Assembly: GCF_023653455.1 (NCBI RefSeq)
Contig: NZ_JAKEDR010000018.1
Span: 1 to 29,219 of the forward strand
DNA length: 29,219 nt
Source: Paraclostridium ghonii
Lineage (GTDB): Bacteria; Bacillota; Clostridia; Peptostreptococcales; Peptostreptococcaceae
Direction of reading: 5' to 3'
The notes beneath the pieces are model-generated. The model saw only the letters and a program-made list of their open reading frames with translations. It was not told the DNA's origin and searched no databases. This document shows, piece by piece, positions 16,726-26,103 of the stretch. The translations under genes and the position numbers were made by a program. The stretch's first letter is position 1, and each line of letters starts with the position of its first letter.

Positions 16726-17406
16726 CTATACGTGAAATTTTCCATCATACAATTTTATGTCTAAAGATATGCTCATATCTTTATATCTTTTCATCATTCT
16801 AAAAAACAATGTTTTTGTAAGTAGTGCTGTTGAATTGTAGGATGTTTTTAAATTCGTATATCCAAATTTTAATTGTTGTGATTTATATATTTCTTCAACT
16901 TCTTCTATAAATATAAATATAAATCTATAAATTAAAATCATCAATTCTATAAGTGTATGAGGAATATGCAATGTTTTTAATACTATTATTAATTGGTTAA
17001 ATGGAGTAGTAAGTATAAAAAAATAAATCGATACAATACAACTTATTGCCCTTGATAATATATTTATTGAACTTTGAAGTGCAAAGTTAGTAGTTCCTAT
17101 GTATAAACCTAGTACATTTATACTATATATATAGTCTTTATTTTCAAAAGATATATTAATTAAGTTTAAGCCAATCCCCATAATTAAAAAAACTAAAGGT
17201 ATTTTTAAACACTTAATGTATAATTTAACATCTATCTTTGCAATAAATACTATGCCTATCGTCATACATGCCATTATAAGAATATGTACTTTGATATTAT
17301 GACTTAACATAGATAATATAATCCCAATAAATGTAATAAATACTTTTATTAAAGGATTTACACATTTTAAATTATTCAAATATGCACATTTATCAATTTC
17401 TAACAT
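16726..17406 (-). CDS. cbiQ: Cobalt ECF transporter T component CbiQ
   Basis: A 226-aa membrane protein with about five hydrophobic segments and the charged cytoplasmic loop expected of EcfT/CbiQ proteins, which couple the ATPase to the substrate-binding subunit. The usual short Ala-Arg-Gly coupling motifs are weak here (around RMMKRYKDMSISL near the end), so the assignment rests partly on gene order. The ATG at 17404-17406 overlaps the cbiN stop by 7 bp, indicating translational coupling. Confidence 0.88.
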   Translation of the reverse strand: MLEIDKCAYLNNLKCVNPLIKVFITFIGIILSMLSHNIKVHILIMACMTIGIVFIAKIDVKLYIKCLKIPLVFLIMGIGLNLINISFENKDYIYSINVLGLYIGTTNFALQSSINILSRAISCIVSIYFFILTTPFNQLIIVLKTLHIPHTLIELMILIYRFIFIFIEEVEEIYKSQQLKFGYTNLKTSYNSTALLTKTLFFRMMKRYKDMSISLDIKLYDGKFHV

Positions 17407-17699
17407 TTATCTTTTTTCCCTTTTTTATAACCTAAGAAATAACCAATTATTCCTGCTCCTATAGCTGCTTGAGTAGAGAAGAGTAAACTTTCGATTTCTC
17501 CACTAGGTGGTTCATATAAACTATTAAACCAAGGTTTATAATCAGGGCTTATTTCACTAATTAAAGATTCTGCCTCTCCATCAGCACCTCCATACTCAGC
17601 TGTTGAATTTAAAATTAATGGAGTTATTATCAATACTATTGTTAAAAGCAATAATATTATGTTTTTGTTTCTAGTTTTGACTTTCGAACTTGTACTCAT
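17400..17699 (-). CDS. cbiN: Cobalt transporter accessory subunit CbiN
   Basis: A 99-aa protein with two membrane segments (about 13-30 and 70-90) flanking an extracellular loop with many acidic and small residues ([12 protein letters not shown]), as in CbiN, the small subunit that helps load cobalt onto CbiM. A basic tail [10 protein letters not shown] ends it. It starts 29 bp inside the end of cbiM and has AAGGAG 9 nt before the ATG at 17697-17699. Confidence 0.92.
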   Translation of the reverse strand: MSTSSKVKTRNKNIILLLLTIVLIITPLILNSTAEYGGADGEAESLISEISPDYKPWFNSLYEPPSGEIESLLFSTQAAIGAGIIGYFLGYKKGKKDKC

Positions 17700-18411
17700 C
17701 TTCTACAACTCCTTCTTCATTTTGTGTTATTAAATTATATACTAAAGTAGTTAATAATCCTTCTGCGATAGCTATTGGTATTTGAGTTATAAAAAACACA
17801 CCTAAAAATTTAACTAATGATCCTAATATTCCACTTGTCGGATCTGGAAAAGCTAGCGCTAATTGTGTTGCAGTTACAGTGTATGTAGCTAAATCCCCTA
17901 ATGAAGCTGATAAAAATACACTTTTTCCTGTGCTAATATTTCTTTTCTTGCAGAATTTAAATATTAAAAATGATACTATAGGACCTACTATAGCCATAGA
18001 AAAAGCATTTGCGCCTAAAGTTGTAATTCCTCCATGTGCAAGAAGTATAGCTTGAAATAATAGTGCTATAGTCCCAACTACTGCCATAACAGATGGTCCA
18101 AACAATATTGCTCCTAATCCTACTCCAGTAGGATGTGAACAACTCCCTGTTAAAGATGGTATTTTTAAAGCTGATAATACAAATACAAAAGCTCCTGCTA
18201 ATCCTAGTAATACTTTTTTCTTTGGATCAGCTTTTATTATTTTATTTATTGATTTTAATCCATATATGAAAAATGGAATAAACACTACAGTCCATAATAT
18301 AGACCATTTCATTGGTAAAAAACCTTCCATGATGTGCATTGCATGTGAAGTAACAGGATTTAAGATTACAATCAGTAACCCTGCTATAATAGATAGTTTT
18401 AAGTAGTTCAT
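17671..18411 (-). CDS. cbiM: Cobalt transporter substrate-binding subunit CbiM
   Basis: A 246-aa multi-spanning S component. A signal-like N-terminus (residues 1-24, ending SHA) precedes MHIMEGFLP, which on cleavage gives the Met-His N-terminus that CbiM uses to bind Co2+. The later [10 protein letters not shown] block is also characteristic. With CbiN, CbiQ and CbiO it forms an ECF cobalt importer feeding cobalamin synthesis. AGAGGGA lies upstream of the ATG at 18409-18411. Expression is expected to drop when cobalamin binds the riboswitch at 18765-18905. A dispersed repeat (18513-18618) lies in its leader. Confidence 0.95.
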   Translation of the reverse strand: MNYLKLSIIAGLLIVILNPVTSHAMHIMEGFLPMKWSILWTVVFIPFFIYGLKSINKIIKADPKKKVLLGLAGAFVFVLSALKIPSLTGSCSHPTGVGLGAILFGPSVMAVVGTIALLFQAILLAHGGITTLGANAFSMAIVGPIVSFLIFKFCKKRNISTGKSVFLSASLGDLATYTVTATQLALAFPDPTSGILGSLVKFLGVFFITQIPIAIAEGLLTTLVYNLITQNEEGVVEDEYKFESQN

Positions 18412-18512
18412 TTTAAATCCCTCTCTTTTTATTTAGTACTTTTTATTCAATGTGATAAATTAACTAAATTAATTATTAAGTCTATATTTAGCTTTAAATT
18501 TTCAGTGGGATT

Positions 18513-18618
18513 AAATAAAAAATTCGCTCCGCTTGAGCGACTTCGTCCGTTGCTCAAAATTCTTTTTTACGCTCAAAACATAGTAATTGGTATAACTAAG
18601 TTTCATAGCTTATCCACA
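18513..18618 (+). repeat. Dispersed element, copy 2, with DnaA box
   Basis: It shares the exact ends AAATAAAAAATTCGCT and CTTATCCACA with the copy at 9657-9774. The central stem TTGAGCGAC/GTTGCTCAA (18533-18541 with 18549-18557) has a short loop where copy 1 has two extra hairpins. An additional long-range stem, TTTTTTACGCT with AGCGTAAAAAA (18563-18573 with 18645-18655), reaches past the right end. The DnaA box TTATCCACA is at 18610-18618. It lies in the cbiM leader between the riboswitch terminator and the gene. Confidence 0.7.
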
Positions 18619-18653
18619 GTTTTTTAGTAAATGTAATTTGCTTAAGCGTAAAA

Positions 18654-18679
18654 AAATCCTAATCTTCGGATTAGGATTT
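18654..18679 (-). terminator. Riboswitch expression-platform terminator
   Basis: An 11-bp stem (18654-18664 with 18669-18679) is followed in the minus direction by seven T. It lies about 85 nt after the cobalamin aptamer. Its centre, CCGAAGA on the minus strand, is exactly complementary to TCTTCGG (minus strand, + positions 18744-18750) just after the aptamer, which would make an antiterminator. Confidence 0.75.
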
Positions 18680-18764
18680 AATAACATCACAAAGTATATA
18701 TAGTATTTTTATACTACAGTACTTTTAATTATTTTCCTTCACCCCGAAGAACTTAATTCAATAA

Positions 18765-18905
18765 TTACAGGCAGGTCTCCTGGCTTAGCTTCACTTTACT
18801 CCTTTCCCTTCCCATAATTAAAATATTACAGTGGTTATCTGAAAGTTTCATCAGCATTACAGTAGCGGGGGCTGCAGAGGCTTTTAACCTCTTTCCCTAT
18901 TAATT
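18765..18905 (-). ncRNA. Cobalamin riboswitch upstream of cbiMNQO
   Basis: On the minus strand the conserved B12-box-like GCTACTGTAATG (near 18856-18869) is preceded by an AGGGAA...AGAGG...CCTCT...CCCCCGC segment. It is followed by the characteristic 3' block AAGCCAGGAGACCTGCC (18770-18786). This is the cobalamin (AdoCbl) aptamer pattern. Binding of cobalamin should favour the terminator at 18654-18679 and shut off the cobalt importer. Both ends are approximate. Confidence 0.93.
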
Positions 18906-19021
18906 TTAAAAAACCTATAATTCTTTTATTTATTTTTAAATTTATCACACATATATATATAATTCTATAAAAAAATTCATATTCCTCTAAATTTTTTATT
19001 TTTTTATAAAGCTAAAAATAA

Positions 19022-19063
19022 CCTCCTTTAAATAAATGGACATACATCCATATTTAAAGAAGG
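19022..19063 (-). terminator. Terminator of the glpA-type operon
   Basis: A long imperfect hairpin (19022-19040 with 19047-19063) is followed in the minus direction by TTATTTTTAG. It lies 20 bp after the DUF1667 stop and separates the glycerol locus from the cobalamin riboswitch transcript. Confidence 0.75.
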
Positions 19064-19082
19064 CTACTTAATTACTTTAACT

Positions 19083-19484
19083 TTACATACAATGTCTTAA
19101 TTGATTATCACAGTTCTTGTCATTTTCATTAATACATTCCATGCTCTTTGCACTAACTATATCAACACCAGTTCCTAAAATATCTTTAACTACAACATCA
19201 CCTACATTAACAGGAGCACATACACGCACATTATCTAAAACTTTCATAATATCAAACATACTCTCTTTAGGTATAGAGTCATTTGTTTTAACAGGAAGTA
19301 AGTTTAAGTAAGATCCACTAAGTTTAACAGTAGTAGTTATAACTCTTCTAGGATTAGTTACCTCTTCTACTCCATATTTTTCTCCTCTTTTACATGTATT
19401 TCCTTCAACTTTATATTCTCCATCAACTTTGCTAACAATCAAAGAACATCCCATTGGACAAACTGTACAAGTAACATTTTTCAT
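19083..19484 (-). CDS. DUF1667 iron-sulfur-type small protein of the G3P dehydrogenase set
   Basis: The N-terminus carries Cys6, Cys9, Cys13 and Cys31 in CTVCPMGC...TCKRG, a likely [4Fe-4S] site. The rest matches the DUF1667 family, which is regularly encoded next to GlpA-like and pyridine-nucleotide flavoproteins. The 133-aa length is about usual, with extra Cys residues in the last 20 residues. It starts 3 bp after the flavoprotein stop with GAGGAGG upstream, so it is third in the operon. The likely role is electron transfer from glycerol-3-phosphate oxidation, by context rather than direct evidence. Confidence 0.85.
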   Translation of the reverse strand: MKNVTCTVCPMGCSLIVSKVDGEYKVEGNTCKRGEKYGVEEVTNPRRVITTTVKLSGSYLNLLPVKTNDSIPKESMFDIMKVLDNVRVCAPVNVGDVVVKDILGTGVDIVSAKSMECINENDKNCDNQLRHCM

Positions 19485-19487
19485 AAT

Positions 19488-20732
19488 TTATGCCTCCTCT
19501 ACACTAACAATTATATTTCCTTTAATATCTTTAAATAAATCTTTACTAATCTTTACATTTTCCATTTCTGAAGGTATCATATGAAGTCTCTTTTTCTCTA
19601 AAATAACTTCATCGTTACTTCTTACAACTAATTTTTTATTTTTATAAATTTCTCTTACTCTCATAAATAAGTTTACATCTTCATCTTTGCTTATATCTAT
19701 ATTTTGTGGAACTATATATATAATTCCATTATCTGCAACTGTGTTTACTTCTTTATTTTTATTTAATTTGTCTAAACAGTATAGTGCTGCATTTTTTCCA
19801 GCTATTTTACTTTCTTTAGTAACAAAATCTACTAGATCATGAACATGAACAACATTACCACAAGCAAATACTCCATCTACATTTGTAGCCATAGAGTTAT
19901 TAACTATAGGTCCACTAGTTTTGTTATCCAGAACAACTCCAGCTTCAACACTTAATTCATTTTCTGGTATAAGCCCTACTGATAAAAGAATCGTATCACA
20001 ACTTATATATTCTTCTGTTCCTTTTATAGGATTTCTATTTTCATCTAATTTACAAAGAGTAACTCCTTTCACTCTTTCTCTTCCATCTATATGGATTATT
20101 CCTGTACTTAACATTAGAGGTATATCAAAATCATCTAAACATTGAACTATATTTCTAGTTAATCCACTTGAATGAGGGTTAACTTCTACAACAGCTTTTA
20201 CTTTAGCACCTTCTAAAGTCATACGTCTTGCCATTATAAGCCCTATATCTCCTGAACCATATATAACAATTTCTTTTCCTACCATATACCCTTCCATATT
20301 AGAAAGTCTTTGAGCTGCACCTGCATTATATACACCTGCTGGTCTATAACCTGGTATATCTATAGCCCCTCTTGTTCTTTCTCTACATCCCATTGCTAAA
20401 ACTATAGCATCTGCTTTTATGTTTATTATTCCACTTTCACCTAAAGCCTCTATAGTCTTGTCTTCACTTATGTTTAAAACCATAGTATCTAGCATATATT
20501 CAATATTTTCTTCTTTAACCATCTCTATAAACTTATGAGCGTACTCTGGGCCTGTTAATTCTTCTTTAAATTCATGTAACCCAAAACCATTGTGTATACA
20601 TTGGTTAAGTATTCCACCTAATTCTCTATCTCTTTCTATTATAAGTACATCTTTTGCACCATTTCTTTTCGCTTCAACTGCTGCCCCTAAACCTGCAGGT
20701 CCTCCTCCAACAACTACTACATTATATTTCAA
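19488..20732 (-). CDS. NAD(P)/FAD-dependent oxidoreductase, partner of the GlpA-like dehydrogenase
   Basis: A 414-aa pyridine-nucleotide-disulfide-oxidoreductase fold protein with the FAD motif GGGPAG (9-14), the LGGILNQCIHNGFG stretch, a second dinucleotide motif GSGDIG mid-protein and a late FACGN block. The family occurs with GlpA-like and DUF1667 proteins, and probably passes electrons from the dehydrogenase to a carrier or pyridine nucleotide. The start is TTG at 20730-20732, inside the end of the upstream gene (11-bp overlap), supported by AAGGGGTGA upstream. It is a middle gene of a three-gene coupled operon. Confidence 0.87.
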   Translation of the reverse strand: MKYNVVVVGGGPAGLGAAVEAKRNGAKDVLIIERDRELGGILNQCIHNGFGLHEFKEELTGPEYAHKFIEMVKEENIEYMLDTMVLNISEDKTIEALGESGIINIKADAIVLAMGCRERTRGAIDIPGYRPAGVYNAGAAQRLSNMEGYMVGKEIVIYGSGDIGLIMARRMTLEGAKVKAVVEVNPHSSGLTRNIVQCLDDFDIPLMLSTGIIHIDGRERVKGVTLCKLDENRNPIKGTEEYISCDTILLSVGLIPENELSVEAGVVLDNKTSGPIVNNSMATNVDGVFACGNVVHVHDLVDFVTKESKIAGKNAALYCLDKLNKNKEVNTVADNGIIYIVPQNIDISKDEDVNLFMRVREIYKNKKLVVRSNDEVILEKKRLHMIPSEMENVKISKDLFKDIKGNIIVSVEEA

Positions 20733-22182
20733 CTAACTCACCCCTTAATTCTTTTGATTTACCTACAACTGCATTAGAGTCTTTATAATCTTTTAAAACA
20801 TCTTCTACATCTATTTTAAGCTCTCTTGCTATTATTTCTATAACCTTAGGTCCACAAAATCCACCTTGGCATCTTCCCATGCCTGGTCTTACTCTTCTTT
20901 TAACACCATCTACTGTTTTTGCTCCACATAATGAATTTATAGCTTCTACAATCTCACCTTCTGTTACATTTTCACATCTACAAACAATTCTTTTGTATCT
21001 TTCATCTTTTTTAGTTATTTCATCTTTTTCTTCTTTTGTCATTTTTATGAATGGCTTAGTTTTCTTTCTTATAGGACTAAATTTTTCTTTTTCTTCTAAA
21101 CTTAATCCTTCTTCATTAAGTATATTTAAAACATATTTTGCAACTGCAGGAGCTGATGCAAGTCCTGGAGATTCTATTCCTCCAACATTTATAAAGTTTT
21201 TACATTTCTTTGATGCAAATATCATAAAATCTCCTGTATTTGGAGTAGCTCTAAGACCTGCAAAACTTGTTATAGTCTTTCTAAAGTCAATATTTTCTAT
21301 GCTATTTCTTGAATCATTTACTATTTCATTTAATCCTGCTCTAGTAGTAGTTATATCAGCTCTGTCTTCTACAACATTAGCATTTGGTCCTACTAATAAA
21401 TTGCCATGTACAGTTTGAGTAACTAAAACTCCCTTTCCTTTTTCCGTTGGACATTGGAATAAAACATGATTTGCAATTTTACCTTCGCTTTTATCTAATA
21501 TTTTATACTCACCTTTTCTAGGTATTATAAAATATTCATCTCCACCGATCATATTATTTATTTTATCTGCATAAACTCCAGCAGCATTAACTACATATTT
21601 AGCTTTTATATTTTCAACATTATTTATATTTATATTAAAATAATCATCTTCTTTGTTTATATCTAAAACTTCACTTTCTAATTTTAACTCAACTCCATTT
21701 TTTATAGCATTTTCCATAAGTGCTATATTTAAATTAAATGGACAAACTATTCCTGCACTCTCACAAAGTAGAGCTCCTACCACATTTTCATTAACATTTG
21801 GCTCTATTTTTAAAACTTCTTCTTTACTTAATATTTTTAATCCTCTTGATTTGTTTTCCAGCCCTCTATCATATAAATCTTTAACATGATTCATTTCTTC
21901 TTCACTAAATGCTAAAACTAAAGATCCTATTTGTTTAAAATCCACATCTAAATCTTTACATAAATCTTTATATAATTTATTTCCTTCTACATTTAGCTTA
22001 GCTTTTAAGCTTCCTACTTTAGCATCAAATCCACCATGTACTATAGCACTATTTGCCTTAGTAGTTCCTTGACAAACCTCAATTCCTTTTTCTATTACTA
22101 TAGTTTTTAAATTATACTTTGATAATTCTCTCGCTATAGAACTACCAGTTATACCTGCACCTATTATTGCTACATCATACAT
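20722..22182 (-). CDS. glpA: GlpA-like anaerobic glycerol-3-phosphate dehydrogenase with BFD-type domain
   Basis: The FAD-binding GAGITG (8-13) opens a DAO-type domain (about 1-365) in which ANSAIVHGG is typical of G3P oxidases and dehydrogenases. The C-terminal part (about 395-460) is a BFD-like [2Fe-2S] domain with Cys401, Cys403, Cys438 and Cys443 (CRC...GRCQGGFC). The 486-aa size fits the GlpA-type enzymes of anaerobes. It oxidises glycerol-3-phosphate to dihydroxyacetone phosphate. ATG at 22180-22182 has AAGGAGGAG upstream. The leader at 22199-22254 makes it a GlpP-controlled operon head. Confidence 0.9.
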   Translation of the reverse strand: MYDVAIIGAGITGSSIARELSKYNLKTIVIEKGIEVCQGTTKANSAIVHGGFDAKVGSLKAKLNVEGNKLYKDLCKDLDVDFKQIGSLVLAFSEEEMNHVKDLYDRGLENKSRGLKILSKEEVLKIEPNVNENVVGALLCESAGIVCPFNLNIALMENAIKNGVELKLESEVLDINKEDDYFNININNVENIKAKYVVNAAGVYADKINNMIGGDEYFIIPRKGEYKILDKSEGKIANHVLFQCPTEKGKGVLVTQTVHGNLLVGPNANVVEDRADITTTRAGLNEIVNDSRNSIENIDFRKTITSFAGLRATPNTGDFMIFASKKCKNFINVGGIESPGLASAPAVAKYVLNILNEEGLSLEEKEKFSPIRKKTKPFIKMTKEEKDEITKKDERYKRIVCRCENVTEGEIVEAINSLCGAKTVDGVKRRVRPGMGRCQGGFCGPKVIEIIARELKIDVEDVLKDYKDSNAVVGKSKELRGELVEI

Positions 22183-22207
22183 AATTTCTCCTCCTTGAAA
22201 AAAAAAT

Positions 22208-22242
22208 AGAGAACCCCCTATACAATGTATAGAAGGCTCTCT
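22208..22242 (-). terminator. Leader terminator of the glpA operon
   Basis: A 16-bp stem (22208-22223 with 22227-22242, with G-U pairs) is followed in the minus direction by nine T. It lies before the glpA ribosome site, so the operon is off unless antitermination occurs. Its 5' arm overlaps the GAGA-containing antiterminator at 22235-22254. Confidence 0.85.
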
Positions 22243-22254
22243 TATCTCTTAGCC
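22235..22254 (-). promoter_or_regulatory. GlpP-type RNA antiterminator, glpA leader
   Basis: On the minus strand it reads GGCTAAGAGATAAGAGAGCC: GGCT pairs with AGCC around a loop with repeated AAGAGA/GAGA. Forming this hairpin would remove the 5' arm of the terminator at 22208-22242. The same design occurs in the two other glp leaders at 24428-24448 and 26952-26970. Confidence 0.75.
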
Positions 22255-22327
22255 ATAATATTTCATTTTTTAAAATCGTTTTCCTTATAATTATATATTA
22301 TCACAATCTTTTTTAATTGTCACTACC

Positions 22328-23614
22328 TTAAATATTTATTTCATCTGTTTTCATTTTCTTATTTTTATTGTTCATCATAAGTAAAATAAATGCGCATACC
22401 ATGCCAACTAAAGCTACTACTACACCTATAGTAAATATTTTTTGGTAAGCAACTATAGGATCATACGTATCTATTATTTTACCATTTAGTCCATATACCC
22501 AAAATACTGGTGCGTATGCTGCAAATGATCCAACACTCATAGAAGACCCACTATAATCTTTCGGAACATTTGCCTCTGTTATCGGAGCTAGTATAATTCC
22601 TTTTGATAAAAATATAGAAAATGAGAATAACATTAAAAGTATAATATTTGCTATTAACATATTTTCAGACTTTGGCATGATTAAAGTTAATACTAATGTT
22701 ATAGCTGTTAACCCTAACGATACAAACATCATCTTTGAAGATGATTTAAATACATAATCAGATATTGTGCCTGATATTAATCCAGCTGCAACTCCCATAG
22801 CACCCGTGTTTATTATCCCAAATATAGATGCTTGAGCTTGAGAAATATTAAATACAGCTTGTAGATATGGAACTGTATAAATTAAGTTTATGTAACACCA
22901 ATATACTGAAAGTGCTGTTAATGATGCCATCCAAACTGTTGGCATTTTTAAAACATGTACTAGCCCTTTTAAAGCTGCTTTACTTTTATTTTCATTATCA
23001 GATACTTTTATTTCATTTTTAGGAACATGCTTATAAACAAAAAATACCACTGGAATTATAAGTAAATTGTATACTAACATTCCTCCTTTAAATATAATTG
23101 CACTTCCCCCAAGAGCTGCCATAACTCCAACTAAGACTACATTCATTCCCATTTCTGCTGCTCTTCTTATTGATTCTAAAAGTCCAAATCCAAGTGCTTT
23201 GTTATCTTCACCTGACATCATCGTTACACCATTTAAAACCGCGGGCCAAAATACTGCATCTGTTAAGCCCCATATAGTAGCTATAACTGATAATACATTA
23301 AAACTCGGATTTAAAAATACGATAATAAAAACACTAAGCATCCTTGATATTAAGCTTGTTATTAATATAGACCTAACAGAAAATCTATTATTTACCCAAC
23401 CCCCAGGTACATAGAAAAATACTGCAATTCCTATTAAACTAAAAAGTATCCCCATTTGTGTATTCGTAATCCCTAAAACTTGTAATAACACATTATAAAA
23501 TGTTCCTTTAAAAGCTTCAAAACATGAATAAATAAGTTGTCCTGATAATACAACTGCTAAAAATCCATAAAATTGATTCTTATTTGAAAAACCCGCTTTA
23601 TTCATTAATTTCAT
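22328..23614 (-). CDS. MFS transporter, probable glycerol-phosphate / glycerophosphodiester permease
   Basis: A 428-aa protein with 12 predicted membrane segments and a short basic C-terminus (NNKNKKMK). The family is the major facilitator superfamily; resemblance to organophosphate (GlpT/UhpT-like) carriers is suggestive but not proven by a motif I can see. It begins 3 bp after the phosphodiesterase stop, with AAAGGAG inside that gene's end, so the two form an operon. Because the phosphodiesterase has no signal peptide, the carrier most likely imports intact glycerophosphodiesters or glycerol-3-phosphate. It ends before the glpA promoter region. Confidence 0.8.
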   Translation of the reverse strand: MKLMNKAGFSNKNQFYGFLAVVLSGQLIYSCFEAFKGTFYNVLLQVLGITNTQMGILFSLIGIAVFFYVPGGWVNNRFSVRSILITSLISRMLSVFIIVFLNPSFNVLSVIATIWGLTDAVFWPAVLNGVTMMSGEDNKALGFGLLESIRRAAEMGMNVVLVGVMAALGGSAIIFKGGMLVYNLLIIPVVFFVYKHVPKNEIKVSDNENKSKAALKGLVHVLKMPTVWMASLTALSVYWCYINLIYTVPYLQAVFNISQAQASIFGIINTGAMGVAAGLISGTISDYVFKSSSKMMFVSLGLTAITLVLTLIMPKSENMLIANIILLMLFSFSIFLSKGIILAPITEANVPKDYSGSSMSVGSFAAYAPVFWVYGLNGKIIDTYDPIVAYQKIFTIGVVVALVGMVCAFILLMMNNKNKKMKTDEINI

Positions 23615-23617
23615 AGC

Positions 23618-24367
23618 TTATATCTCCTTTACTTTGTAAGAATTAGGAAATTTATCTGCTATATCTGTAAATACACCTGTAACTCCCCAGTTAAACAGTT
23701 GATTAGCTCTTGCTAAATCATTTACAGTCCAAACATTAATTTTATATCCATGATTTTTAAATTTTTCAACCATTTCTTTTGTTAATCCTTCATTTTGAGG
23801 ATGTATATACTCAGCTCTACACATTTCCATTATAGACGAACAATCATCATATAAGGTATGTGTTTCAAATAAACATCCAACAGGAGTTTGAGGACTTAAG
23901 TCTTTAAATTTAGATAACATTAATGGATTAAAGCTTGAAACTATAATTTTTATATCCTTATCTAATTTATCTAGAGCTTTTACAAATCTTTCAATAAGTT
24001 CTTGTGTTAATTCTTTTCCTCCACAACATGATTTTAATTCAAAATTGACATTTAATTTCTGTTTATTTATCAAATCAATTAATTCATCTAAAGTAGGAAT
24101 TTTTTCTCCAATATAGTCATCCGAAAACCAACTTCCCGCATCTATATGATTTAAATCTTCTTTACAAATATCATATAGGGAACCTGTCTTATTGCTACAT
24201 CTGTCTAATGTATCATCATGATTTATTACTAGAGTTTTGTCTTTTAAAATATCAATGTCACACTCAAACCATTTTATTTTTTTATCTTTGCATAATGAAA
24301 ACGCTGATAAAGTATTTTCTGGCGCTAGTGTTGACATCCCCCTATGAGCGAATAGTATTTTTTTCAT
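23618..24367 (-). CDS. Cytoplasmic glycerophosphodiester phosphodiesterase
   Basis: The GDPD signature is complete: HRG (8-10), PENT (16-19), the metal-binding Glu35 and Asp37 (FECDID) and His50 in NHDDTLDR. Length of 249 aa without signal peptide places it with UgpQ-type cytoplasmic enzymes rather than exported GlpQ. It cleaves glycerophosphodiesters from degraded phospholipids to glycerol-3-phosphate and an alcohol. ATG at 24365-24367 has AAGGGGGAT upstream, and the leader at 24390-24448 is GlpP-type. It is first in an operon with the MFS carrier. Confidence 0.92.
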   Translation of the reverse strand: MKKILFAHRGMSTLAPENTLSAFSLCKDKKIKWFECDIDILKDKTLVINHDDTLDRCSNKTGSLYDICKEDLNHIDAGSWFSDDYIGEKIPTLDELIDLINKQKLNVNFELKSCCGGKELTQELIERFVKALDKLDKDIKIIVSSFNPLMLSKFKDLSPQTPVGCLFETHTLYDDCSSIMEMCRAEYIHPQNEGLTKEMVEKFKNHGYKINVWTVNDLARANQLFNWGVTGVFTDIADKFPNSYKVKEI

Positions 24368-24397
24368 TTTTTATCCCCCTTGATTTACCAAAAAAAT

Positions 24398-24437
24398 AGA
24401 GACCCCTTGTTATTTAATTAAAAACAAGGCATCTCCA
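24398..24437 (-). terminator. Leader terminator of the GDPD-MFS operon
   Basis: The stem (24398-24411 with about 24422-24437, with one mismatch and G-U pairs) is followed in the minus direction by seven T and lies before the GDPD ribosome site. The 5' arm overlaps the antiterminator at 24428-24448. Confidence 0.8.
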
Positions 24438-24448
24438 TTCTCTTAGCC
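24428..24448 (-). promoter_or_regulatory. GlpP-type RNA antiterminator, GDPD leader
   Basis: On the minus strand GGC at the start pairs with GCC at the end around TAAGAGAATGGAGAT, again with two GAGA units. It is the second of three leaders with this layout. A cre-like GAAAACGTTT (24470-24479) lies just upstream, and a -10-like TATAAA (24457-24462) with TAAACA (24481-24486) at 18 nt could be the promoter. Confidence 0.7.
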
Positions 24449-24519
24449 ATATAAGTTTTATAATTTTTTAAACGTTTTCCTGTTTAATTTAATTATATAT
24501 CTTTTTTGGCAATTTATCA

Positions 24520-26082
<1,563 letters not shown>

Positions 26083-26103
26083 TTAAAATCATTAATATAT
26101 TTT

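Noticed and set aside
20879..21418. Plus-strand open frame of 179 codons inside the GlpA-like gene
   Set aside because: It is antisense to a clear family member with conserved cysteine and FAD motifs. No ribosome site is seen and the Ser/Phe/Leu-rich translation is typical of a reverse-strand shadow.
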